Below, piece by piece: positions 25,930-36,134 of a stretch of 64,000 bases of DNA (positions are counted from its first letter, which is position 1; each line of letters begins with the position of its first letter). The translations under genes were made by a program, and so were the position numbers. Source of the DNA: Lithospermum erythrorhizon (Eukaryota > Streptophyta > Magnoliopsida > Boraginales > Boraginaceae); NCBI GenBank assembly GCA_019722365.1, contig JADFUC010002073.1, positions 1 through 64,000 on the forward strand, written 5' to 3'. The notes under the pieces were generated by a model that was not told where the DNA came from, ran no database searches, and saw only the letters and a program-made list of their open reading frames with translations.

Positions 25930-26079
25930 CTGATCTTGTTATGAATATTTGAATATGTTTATTCAAGTTATATCATAGAAATTCCTTCGTTTATGATTAC
26001 CCAGCCTCAGCGCCATCGTTTTATTATTGATGGTTTAAGATTCTATCTTTTTATTTATTTCGCTCACATGCTTATATTC

Positions 26080-26705
26080 ATTTATTGAATTGTGATTTAT
26101 CATTAAAGTGACAATTTCTTAAATGTCTGATTCTTATTTGTTAGTTGATGTTGATTCGGTCGATATCTTTTCTTTTTATCGAAGGAAAGCAAATGAATTC
26201 GCCCGCTTTTCGTATTTGATTTTTTTTTTTTTAAAACATAATTAAATTTTGTCTCCATCTTTCTCTAGATCCTTCTATACCCATTTTACCACTTTCGGCC
26301 TCTATCGTTTATTCGATACTGTTCATTCGGATTCTTTTCTTTCTTCCCTCCATATTTTATTCATTATTGAATTACGTTAAATAAATCCATGACAGAGTTT
26401 CTTCGTGTAATTCTTATTTGTTAGTTGATCTTGACCAATATTTTTTTTATACGAAGAGAAAAGCAAATAGTCAGACTCACACCCCGATATATTTGATTTT
26501 TTATATATCTGAAAGAAAAGCAAATAGTTAAGTTTACTTTTTGATGTATTTGATTTTTTACCGAAAAAAAAGAGAAATAGTTAAACCCCACCTTCGATAT
26601 ATTTGATTTTTTATATCTGAAGAAAAACTAGTTAAATCAAATCTTTCGATGTATTTGATTTTTTTTAAGCCAATAGTTAGGCCCAACTTTCGATGTATTA
26701 TCTTG
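26080..26705. repeat. Degenerate tandem repeat region
   Basis: Around 60-bp units containing GATATATTTGATTTTTTAT, then GAAGAAAAGCAAATAGTTA, then an A/C-rich stretch ending in TTTCGATGTA. About five copies lie between 26,430 and 26,700. A larger unit including CTTATTTGTTAGTTGAT is duplicated at about 26,131 and 26,415. No coding potential. Confidence 0.75.
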
Positions 26706-27459
26706 CTACCCGTATCAAACATTTCGTTGATGAAACATTTGCAATATGAAGAAAAGCAATCGGATTGAGATTAAGAATATTGCAGCAGTACTATTGAACC
26801 ATTTCTTTTTTTTGAGTGTATTTATTAATTTTGATTACATATTTAAACTTAACGTTACAAAAAAGTACTTAAACTTTTCACTCATTGTAGTTAGACCAAC
26901 TTTTAATGGATAACACGGTGGTTCACCATTTGACGGACACCTACAACTAGTACATTTTAAAAACATGTTTAAATTGAGGAATTATTTCATTCATACGAAT
27001 TGAAATAATATTTTTATCCAACTATAATTAAAATTATTTCATGCTTCAAACACGCTATAAGCTCAATATGCTTGATGATAATAGCATTGCTGGATTGAGC
27101 TACGAATTTTGAGGATACAATCAATATGAAAATGACATTGATCTATCAACTACAAAATAACAAGTCCAACGATAACTGCAGATGTACTAAGACGCAAGTC
27201 GTCTACTTGCATACGATGCTCTGCAGTTTCATAGTCTCATAAGCATTTGCAACATATTCACAACGCTTCTCCAACTTTGCAGGACCTCTCTTTACATTCT
27301 TCATCTATTAGCTTCTTCATGTTCTGAAACTATTCTCTCTTCCGATCGGCTTCAATCTTATGCTTAAAACAGGGCTTGAAGTTCAGATACCAAGTCTAGA
27401 TTATTTACGACATGCGGCTTTCCCATTTGAAATGTAATAACTTAGATTCGTATGGCGTG
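26706..27459. other. Intergenic DNA, possible gene relic
   Basis: AT-rich sequence between the tandem repeat and LTR D. At 27,140-27,420 the minus strand has slightly more coding-like, less AT-rich sequence that can be read only with frame changes (for example MKKLIDEECKER and, in another frame, EKRCEYVANAYETMKLQ). This could be a decayed exon. No family was recognised. Confidence 0.2.
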
Positions 27460-29583
27460 TGTAATATTATTTGGGGTTAAGTTAAGTTTATGTTTTTGAG
27501 ATTGTGTTATTAAACCCGAGCAGTGCACAACTCTTGAAATATTTTACGGACTCCCATATATGGTTATTTCTGTTAATCTATGCTTAATCATCATCATCAT
27601 CTTAACTTTTTCTTTCCACTAGAGAAGTCAAGACTCCATTATTTCCCCTTAAAAGAATTTCTTGGAAATTCTGTATAAATCTTGCGAACTTTTTGGTCGC
27701 AAATTTAGAGAAGTTTTCAGCCATCCTCGTTTTAAGGTAAGAAAGTTCGAATCTTTTGGAGTATTTCTTGAGTTTGAGGATGTTGACTTTTTGGGTAATT
27801 GAGTTGACTTTAAGTTTTGATATTTATAATGTTATAGAATCGCTATCTAAGCTTAGATTATCGTATAGGAGGTGATAATAATCGATTTATGGGGTTGAAA
27901 ATGTTGAGAATTTTAGTTGACTTTTGTTGACTTTTTAAATGATTTTATTATGAGTAGAATTGTGCTCTTGGACTTTTTATTATAGTTGTTCGAGGGGTGT
28001 AGGTTGTGATTTTTAGGTGATTAAAGAATGTTAGGATAAAATAGGTTTTGTAAGTTTGAGTAGTTAATTGGGTTTGAGATTAAGATGGTTAGTAATGCTT
28101 GATGATTAGTTGTTCGTAACGGAGCGTTAGAGAACTTTGGAACTAGTAATTGGAAGTTGATCATTTAAAATGGAAAGTTGCGGACTTAAGTTGGAATAAG
28201 GTTATAATGGGATTTTCCGTTGGGTTATTTTGGGAGTATAAATATGAGATTAAATATATAGTAGAATGTGATATTACTAGTTGTGTATTATAAGTAGTAG
28301 TATAATTTTGAATGTTTGTTTTAGGCGTTGATCGTGGAAAGGTCCGTTGTTGTGATTCCTTGGGTTTTTATATAGTAGCCGAGGTGAGAGTATACATCTC
28401 GCGGGTTTGATTAACTATTTGATTACGGATATGTGTATGTGTATATATGTGATTTTGTGTTGAATTATATGTTGATTATGCGTTGTGGGTTGAGTCGTTG
28501 GGTTGTGTTTGTGGTCTCATGAGTCGTATAGGTGTTGTTGAGTCGTATTAGGAAGAGTCCTATATGAGTTGATGTTGTGTGTTGAGTTGTATTGTCGGTA
28601 TATTCTTACATTACTTAGTTGTTAAATTGATTTCTTGCGTGCGCCGTTACGATTAGGTGATAAACATGTCGGCGGTATAAGTTTCTCCTGGTTGAGGTTG
28701 ATTATATCTTGGCGTTAGTTGTAGAAATCCGGACTTATATTGAGTTCTAGGGTTGTTGAGTTGTGGTGTTGAGTTGTTGAGTTGTAGTATTGTTGAGTTG
28801 ATCTTATTGTTGAGTTGATAGTGTTCTTTGAGTTGGCTAGTTGTGAAGTTATGATGTAAATCGTTGTCATTTGATAGAGTAAAGGTCTATTTAATATTTG
28901 CGTGTTATTGCGATCTTCTTTGAGATATCGTATGTTATTGTTGATTATGCGTCATTTGGAATATTCTGGCAGTAACGAATTTATGAATATATGAAAATGA
29001 TAATGAAATTGCTAATACTTCGTATTAAGATCTTAAGTTGAATAATATTATGTACCTTTTATCTACCAAGTATCTGTCTCATTTACTTTGAGTGCAATAT
29101 GCATGATTGGAGGTTAATTTCATTCTTGAGATATATATTAAACAAAACACTTTATTCACCTTTTATTCATTGTAAATGACAATTTTAAATTTGTTAGGTT
29201 GACAGTGGTCTTTGTTCGTCTTGGTGTTTGTTGCCAGAAATTGAGTGGCAGCTGATGTGATGGTCGCCAGGTCTCTTTATTTTGTTGGATTGTAGTTGTT
29301 GTCTGTATAGTTGTTATTTTGGGATATTTGTTGTTGTAGGTTGACAAATTATTGAATTTTCACGAGTTATGTTGTATGTTGGTTCTTTGTTATGTGGTTA
29401 GGAATCTTATTTATGGATTCTTTTTCTTAAAGTGTTTTTTGACAGTTATTATATTGTTTTTGTTGAGTTGTTTCAAGACGGGTTTTAATATTTTAAATTA
29501 GTCGTCCGTCAATTGGTGACCCTACGGTGTCAGAGATTTAGGTGATTCGAGCACCGAGGCGTCTGACGCAGAGGCCGGGGTCA
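27460..29583 (+). mobile_element. Gypsy-type solo LTR D
   Basis: Collinear with LTR C along its length: TGTAATATTATTTGGGG start, GTTGACTTTTGTTGACTTTTT near 27,920, GGCGTTGATCGTGG near 28,325, TTGAGTTG repeats near 28,750, and a closing GTCCGTCAATTGGTGACC block near 29,500. Its right edge, placed at about 29,583, lies 287 bp downstream of the WRKY stop codon, so the transposon nest abuts the 3' flank of that gene. No internal region or second LTR was seen. Confidence 0.65.
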
Positions 29584-29869
29584 TTCTGAGAAAAACTACT
29601 TTAATGGTGATTCAAGGTTAGAACTCGAATGTTGCCACTGTTGCGAAATAGATTGTGCATTATTGTTGAAACCTATCCTGATAATTTACCAATCCCATAG
29701 GGAAAATGGCTGATCAACTGTAAGAGCAGATTAAAATTTACTGCAAAGAAATATATCAATATAGATAATAAAAAATGTATTGCTACTTGCTAGAACCTTA
29801 TAAACTAGCTAGTTATTTGTAGTAAATCTAGTTCCCCTTTCCCCACAGAATGCAAAAATCTCTACAACT
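29584..29869 (-). other. 3' flank / 3' UTR region of the WRKY gene
   Basis: About 290 bp between the WRKY stop codon and LTR D. It must hold the 3' UTR and polyadenylation site unless these lie in the LTR. No canonical AATAAA was picked out on the minus strand. Confidence 0.4.
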
Positions 29870-32868
29870 TTACATCTGCGATCCACGCGACAACCTATTC
29901 ATGAGTTGATTGTGGTAAACAGACAAGCCAGCTGAGTTCAGTGAAGGTTCGGAGATAGGCTCCAACTTGGGTTCGCCTTTGGGTAACATGAAAGACATGT
30001 CGTCCATATGGTGTGGCTGCCCAATGAATGGATTTACGGACATTCCCGAGCCTTGCCCCAGGCCAGCCATGGCGAAATTACTAATGCCTTGCTGATTCAT
30101 TCCAAAGCCGAATCCATGGGAGAGACCGAGTTGGGACTTCCACGGAACGGAATAAGAGCCGAGTGGAGGGTGCCCTTGGAAACCTGCCATGCTGTTGTTG
30201 ATTTGGGAAGGTTCTGGCCTACGTCCAAGACTTTGAACAGCGGAAGTAGCTTGTGTTGACAGGCTATTGGATGCGCCAGAGTTAACGTGACTGCTATTAC
30301 GAGCTGCAGGAACATCATGATTGTGCTTTCCTTCATAAGTAGTTATCACTGATTTGAGGTCATGAGAAGCTCTCTCCACATGTTTCCTCACTGTGCACTT
30401 AGCACTAGTGCATTTGTAGTAACTCCTGCAACCCAAAGAGGAAACATTAGTTTTATTGTTCCGCAATGGTGTGTGCCAGAGTAGCCAGACTGAGAAGTGA
30501 AATCCCAGATAGCAAGCTACCATAACGAGCTTCCCCCCTTCAAAGATAGAGTTAATATCGTGTAGACTGATGGCACACATATCAAATATTAAAATGATAA
30601 GAACAGATACGCTTGATCTTAGCCAAAAGGCCGAGAAAGGTATAAAGAGGAAACATTAGTTGAAGTACGATCTCACACTATCTTGGGGACCTGATACAGG
30701 ATTAACAGTTTTATAGAAAACTGAAACAGGTCAAACCTTGGATTAGGATTCCCTTTCACAACTTTCTGCCCATACTTGCGCCACCTGTATCCATCATCAA
30801 GTATGTCAACCTCACTGGTTGTTTGCACCACGACCCTAGGCTCCCTGATTGCTCTGGAGGCCCCATTCATTTCTGTAGCATAAGCCTCCATTTTCCTAGA
30901 ACAGAAGCAAATTAAATCAAGTTATAGGTCTCATCTAGCCTTCACATATAGTATATTAAAGCATATTGGAAAGATGTAAATACCTTCTCTTTGACTCGGA
31001 TTCCTCCCCTTCACCATACTGACCCAATGAGACACAGTCGGTATTACGCTCATCATCTTCATCATACGAGAAAGTAGAAGAATGATCAACCGCATCAGCA
31101 GATAATCCATTTCTATATTCAGAGCCCAAATTAGCAGATGGTATCACCGCAAAGTTCTCAGTCCTCCAGTCAAGGGGTGAAGAACCATTTCCATTTTGAT
31201 CAACATTTGTTCCAGCCTGCTCAACATTGTTAATTTGCATATCACAGACTGCAATTGAAGATCCAAGGGAAGATCGGCGATTTGGTGGAGGTTTTGGGTG
31301 ATTATGAGCACCCTTGTAGATTATCTCTGTGATGTGACCCTCATGAGATCGTTCTACTTTTTTTTTCACTGGACAATTTAGGTGAGTGCACTTGTAGTAA
31401 CTTCGAGGATACTCACTTCCTTTTACCTGTTTCTGCCCGTATTTTCTCCAATTATAACCATCCTCTGCAGGACCACTCCCAACACCTAAATCTGTATTAG
31501 CCCTTTGGTCTACATCCTCATCTTGTTGATCGTCTACAGGAGGAGATTGATCCCGACTGCTGATGGGATTACTTCCACCAGTATCCTTCCCAGTTGTTGA
31601 TTTACTAAACTCAGCCTGCTGATGGGTGTCATGTTGAGACAGAACTCTAGAAGGCGCTCCAAGAGGATCATGTGAGTTCTCTGAGTCAACTGCAGCCTCT
31701 ATATTGCGAAAATTCTGCTGAGATAGACTCGATGAAATTGGCTGTCCATAAACGATGCTTAATGAGTAAAGTATAACTAGTCAACAGAAGACATAATGAA
31801 TTTTGACTTGGTTGGCTACTTTTCATGTTTTGTTAGGTGAATTACTGGTCCTAAGGAGGGAATTTATGATGAGATAAACAAATGATTTTATGCTGATAAC
31901 ATTAACCATGGGGAATCTAAACTTTAACAATTAAATGTATAATTGTGATATGCAGAAAATCTGAGAGAAAGTGAATTACTATTACTCTGCTTGTAGCCCC
32001 CATAAATAGGGATGGCCTTGATTCCTCAACAGGTTTGAACGTAAAGGAAGAATTAATGTTCTCGAAACAATTATCAGTGTTATCATTGGGAGCAACCAGT
32101 CCCGATGATGAGCCAAATCCGAACTTCCCAGTTGTTGGAGATGGTTGAACCTGTATAAGGTCAACAATTGCAATGGTATCAAATATCAAAGGCCACACAA
32201 TTCATTGTCATATCATCATATGTGATTTCAGAGATCTCCTACAAGGATATCTCTATGAACGTCTACAAGGCTAAAAGAACGTTTTATATTTTATGAATGG
32301 TATCATTAAGTTAGTGTATACAAAGAGAATATAAATTTGGGATGCATGAAAGACGTCACGATTAACTTATAAAATAGTGAATGCATTGCAATTAACAATT
32401 GAAATTTACCGGGGAATTAGATAGGAAAACTGGAGAGTCCAACAAGGTCGTTGGGCTGAGACCAGAAGGAATTGTCAAATAAGGAGACCGAATTTCTTGG
32501 CTTTGCGACGGATCAGGTGATCTAATGCTTTCAGTGTTTAGCCTAGGGGAACTGAACCCTGCTCTAGCTGCCCTCCTATCAAGGAGACCACCACGAGCGT
32601 TAATTTTCTGTTCAGCGAGTACCTTGGATGTAGCTAGTTGATTGCCACGTATATCAACGTGCCCATTATCTATATTATCTGCATTTACTGTCGCAGCTGA
32701 CTGTTCTAGCCCACTCTTGTTCTCAGTTGTCGCAGATTCATCCAGTGATCTCTCCCCAATATCTTCACCCAGCAAGGTAGCAAAAAATGTTCTAGGACTT
32801 GGACTTGGACCAGGACTAAGAAGCATCCAATCTCCCATGATACCTAGGTGGTCATCATATCCACCCAT
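29870..32868 (-). CDS. WRKY2: WRKY2-type group I WRKY transcription factor
   Basis: Nuclear factor that binds W-boxes (TTGAC[C/T]). Joining five exons (32868-32410, 32150-31986, 31741-30984, 30895-30737, 30425-29870; GT-AG introns, phases 0, 0, 2, 2) gives 2097 nt, or 698 residues. The N-terminal WRKYGQK starts at residue 306 with zinc ligands C326, C331, H354, H356. The C-terminal WRKYGQK starts at 499 with C519, C524, H548, H550. Ser-Pro sites cluster at the N-terminus ([26 protein letters not shown]), as in MAPK-phosphorylated group I members. A basic SKRRK (458-462) may be the nuclear signal. The opening [14 protein letters not shown], the AARAGF-PRLNTE block and the C-terminal EPKLEPISE resemble Arabidopsis WRKY2, known from zygote polarity, pollen and ABA responses; function here is inferred. 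The start is the first ATG after the leader acceptor. The intron at Arg514 is conserved in WRKY genes and carries a U2 insertion. Confidence 0.95.
30435..30452. repeat. Target-site duplication, acceptor side
   Basis: AAAGAGGAAACATTAGTT, identical to 30,644-30,661. On the coding strand it reads AACTAATGTTTCCTCTTT. It holds a branch-point-like CTAAT and the polypyrimidine tract, ending 6 nt before the acceptor CAG at 30,428-30,426. Confidence 0.97.
30453..30643 (-). pseudogene. Retroposed U2 snRNA copy in a WRKY2 intron
   Basis: From 30,643 the minus strand begins ATACCTTTCTCGGCCTTTTG, the invariant 5' end of U2 snRNA. It continues through GGCTAAGATCAAG, TATCTGTTCTTATCA, a GATATTAACTCTAT stretch before the Sm region and the later GTTATGGTAGCTTGCTAT stem, about 191 nt in all, which is near full length. 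It ends in AACAATAA. An 18-bp direct repeat flanks it exactly, the mark of target-primed reverse transcription by a LINE. The branch-point-recognition segment is 3 nt shorter than the usual GTGTAGTATCTG (here GCGTATCTG). The upstream 80 bp show no plant USE and no TATA box at the snRNA spacing, so it should be non-functional. It lies in the same orientation as the WRKY gene. Confidence 0.95.
30644..30661. repeat. Target-site duplication, donor side
   Basis: Exact 18-bp copy of 30,435-30,452, abutting the first base of the U2 copy. It duplicates the CTAAT branch-point candidate and pyrimidine tract about 210 nt upstream of the real acceptor. Confidence 0.97.
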
Positions 32869-32897
32869 GAACTCAAATCAGGTAAATCAAAGAGAGC

Positions 32898-34613
32898 CTA
32901 CAATAATCAGAACCTGCGAGATATAAAAATAAGAGGACAACCAACAGAGTGATGTTCAGAAAAGTAATTAAGCAGCAAAAAGGTAACGGTCTGATAATTC
33001 TATCGCATTTCAAATTTTATAAATTTCCTATTAAGGCTTTCGCCAGATCTGCAGAAGATTCTTTCTGCAATCAAACTTATTGTTTACTGTTAAAAGGGGA
33101 AAAAGTAGGTAAAAGACAGACACACAAGCAATTGTCACCAACGGCTTCATTAAGTTTCCATCATAACAGAATTACGAATTGACAAAAAAATCCATACTAT
33201 TCAGTCCGGCTCGGTTCTCAGTAAAAATACAACCACCCATCTTAGATTTACTGCTTTTTAGTAATTTACTGAAACCCGCATTCATGTCAAAGGCAAAGCT
33301 TAATGAATAAAGGTATGTTTCAAAAATGTTAAATTGAGTGCACTCGAAAGGTCCTTATCCTTAGATTTATAAATGTAATGATTTTTTAGCAAAATCAAAA
33401 TTCTGAGGTCAACAAATGTAAAACTTGTCAATGCTCCGAAAGCATCTTATTGTATTACCGATTCACAGCATTGTCAATGATATAACAGTACAGTAAAGCA
33501 ATAGCCAGAAATTTAGACTAACCGCATTAGTAATAATCTGAAAATCTGCAAATAGTCAAGATTAGAGACACGTCACTATTTTAAAATTTTCAGACCACAT
33601 CAAGCATCACAATCATGAGAAGAATCTAAAAACAAGAATTAGAACCCAAAGACCGAATCCCCACATGCTCTACTCCCTTGGTTATTTCCCTCACGGGGGT
33701 GAGCGATGTTCTAGTAGTACGCCTTGATACCCCTATGGTAACAAGGAGAGTTACCGAAGACCAAATCAGAGGAGAAAAATGGCTTTTGTTTGGGACATAG
33801 GAATTAGGCCAGATGGACCAAAATGGCAAAAACAAATACTCTATTGAATAGATAACTCAATAACATTCTTCAATGATTGCAAACTAGTGATCAGAATAAC
33901 TGAATAATAATAAGACTGACAAAAAGCAGTGTTAACTCAGACAAAAAACAAAAATAGTACTTCTTCTATATATGACAATTACCTTTTTCTGACTGCACTC
34001 AGATTACCTTCTGCTCAATGGGTTTTTGCTAAAAAAACAAATAAGGATTAGTTATCATGAATTTTATAATAGCAATATCCAGAGAAATTCCACAATTAAA
34101 AAAAAGGAGCTCCAATTCCAAGCTTGATCTCCTCGAAATATGATCTAAATCCTATGTAGTAATTGTTAGATTACAAAGGATATGTAAATACAATAAAAAT
34201 GGAAAATAGCAATTGCAAAACTGAAAAATATTCCAACCAAGTAAATGAAACAAAAACAGCTAATTTGAAACAAAAACAGCTAATTCAAGACCACATGAGC
34301 TCCAAAGAATTAAATAAATTGGTCTAATATCAACCAACAAAACAAAAAAACAAAAAAAAAAAAAAAACGGAAAAAAATCAATAATCAAATGAGGGGGAAA
34401 CAAATAAATACCCAAAAACAAGAAATCAAACAACTATGATATTACAAACAAATAATTTCTCATAAAAATCAAACATTTACACAAATCTTGAAAAAAAAAT
34501 CAGGGTATTAATCATAAAATGATAAAGTTCCAATCTTTATCACAAGAATAAACTAAATAACCAAAAAAAAGGGTAAAATTGAGAATTAACAGAATTTATG
34601 AAAAGAGTATTAC
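32898..34613 (-). other. Probable 5' leader intron of the WRKY2-type gene
   Basis: A donor candidate TTCTG|GTAATA at 34,614/34,613 and an acceptor TTATTGTAG|G at 32,898/32,897 bound about 1.7 kb of AT-rich sequence with no open frame continuing the protein. A second acceptor candidate (CGCAG|GTTC, about 32,912) is close by. The intron could hold a further small leader exon. The stretch at 33,626-33,835 is less AT-rich, but its open frame resembles nothing known and is not called. Confidence 0.5.
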
Positions 34614-34720
34614 CAGAAAGAGAGTGAAGAAGTAAGGAAATAAAGGTTATGAATATTTAGTGCTTTGTTTGCTCTCTTCATCTTCCTTACATGCAAATCA
34701 TATAAGGAAGAAAAAACATT
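34614..34720 (-). promoter_or_regulatory. Putative core promoter and first leader exon of WRKY2-type gene
   Basis: On the minus strand a TATA-like CCTTATATGATT lies near 34,695-34,708. It is followed about 30 bp later by a TC-rich leader (ATGAAGAGAGCAAACAAAGC near 34,660-34,685), then the donor at 34,614. The arrangement fits a transcription start near 34,670. W-box cores lie upstream at 34,900-34,905, 35,545-35,550 and 35,938-35,943, roughly twice chance expectation for this length, so autoregulation is only suggested. Confidence 0.4.
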
Positions 34721-36134
34721 GGCTTATTGTTTGATGTGTTATAAATGGTTTTTGGAATCTTATTAAAATCTGAATAATTATTACTCCATATAATTATAAT
34801 TCTTTTTTCCTTTTTTATGACTTCATTATTGTTTTTTCGTGTGAATTGATTATTGCCTTATTGGGGTGGCTTAATATAAGTAGAAATAACTGGTCTGCTT
34901 TGACCTTCCAATATGATGAGGCCCGTGTTCAATTATGTTTGATTAGACGGATTTAGATTCTATATCATAAAATATAATTCCATATATGACACGTTAATTA
35001 TTTTTATTTTGCTATACAAATTTTTTAACATCAAATATAATATGTTACTACGTAGTATTTGTGTTAGATATTGTTACAACAAATGATTACAGGTAATCTC
35101 ATATCATTACGGCATAAATGATTTCATATATACTACATAATGTTCATTGCAATGCTTGTCTATTATTGGATAATGACTAATTGATTGTTTCTTATATAGC
35201 ATTTAATTTATTTTCATGCATTATAAATTCTCTAAATTACTCTTTATAATCTTAATTAACAAATGTGAATTTTTTCGTATATCAAATGCATTACATATTT
35301 ACTCGGAAATAATTATATTTGTGGTTAACATTATTAAATGGTTTTTACGATGTGAATGGCGAAAGTATAGCATTAGATTATAACACGTTTAACCCCTCAA
35401 ACGAAATGTAATGTTTATAACAACTAACTCATGATTTGTTGTATTAGTTAGCAATATTATAGCCTCAGGTTCTGTTAATTTGTAAACTAACAAGGACCAA
35501 GTAAGCCTTCCTCAAATGAAAGTTTATACTTTTGTATGTTTTATTTGACTAGTAAGTTCTGGCTCATAAGCTCTATATGAAAACTTTACTAAATTAATTA
35601 TGTACATAATACATGTGCATATAGGTGCATGTATATCAGTATATGATTATATATTTGTATAAGTATATATATGCAGTGGATTGTAGTTACTGGTGCATTT
35701 TGGGGTGACAATAATAACGTAAATACATTGGTCTGTTCTTTTGTTGGCTACTCTCACTACAAATTGAGAGGCCACATACATAACGTATGAGATTACAAAG
35801 ACACAAAATATCAAATATGGCTCATCATCTGATACATAAATAATCATATAGATAGTGACGAATCTTAAATTAATATTATAGGAAATAAACAAATTAAACC
35901 TATTTAGATGAAATATTTTTCATTATAACTAATGAGGGGTCAATTACTATATTTTGAGTAAAATAACTTATAATTGAATGATAAGTTCTAATAATCTTTT
36001 CAAAGTTGAGGGGGACCGTTGTCCGATTGGTCTCTTCTAAGCTCTGTCGTTGCATATATAATATGTAGTTGTTGCCCTCTTGGTCTCTTCTAATCTTCGT
36101 CATTGAACATAATACTTGTCACTAATTGATTAAT
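34721..36134. other. AT-rich upstream intergenic DNA
   Basis: Upstream flank of the WRKY gene. It contains the W-box cores noted above and no open frame with a recognisable domain. Nothing else was identified. Confidence 0.5.

Noticed and set aside
29870..30580. A 236-codon protein starting with Met at 30,580
   Set aside because: Its first 50 or so residues are translated U2 and intron sequence. The true exon starts at 30,425 after a CAG acceptor and joins in frame to the WRKYGQK exon.
30453..30643. A working U2 snRNA gene
   Set aside because: The branch-recognition element has lost three bases, the upstream sequence shows no plant USE or correctly spaced TATA, and an exact 18-bp direct repeat brackets it, all pointing to a retroposed copy.
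33626..33835. A 69-codon minus-strand gene in the WRKY leader intron
   Set aside because: No recognisable motif, no homologue known to me, and no splice signals linking it to the WRKY reading frame.
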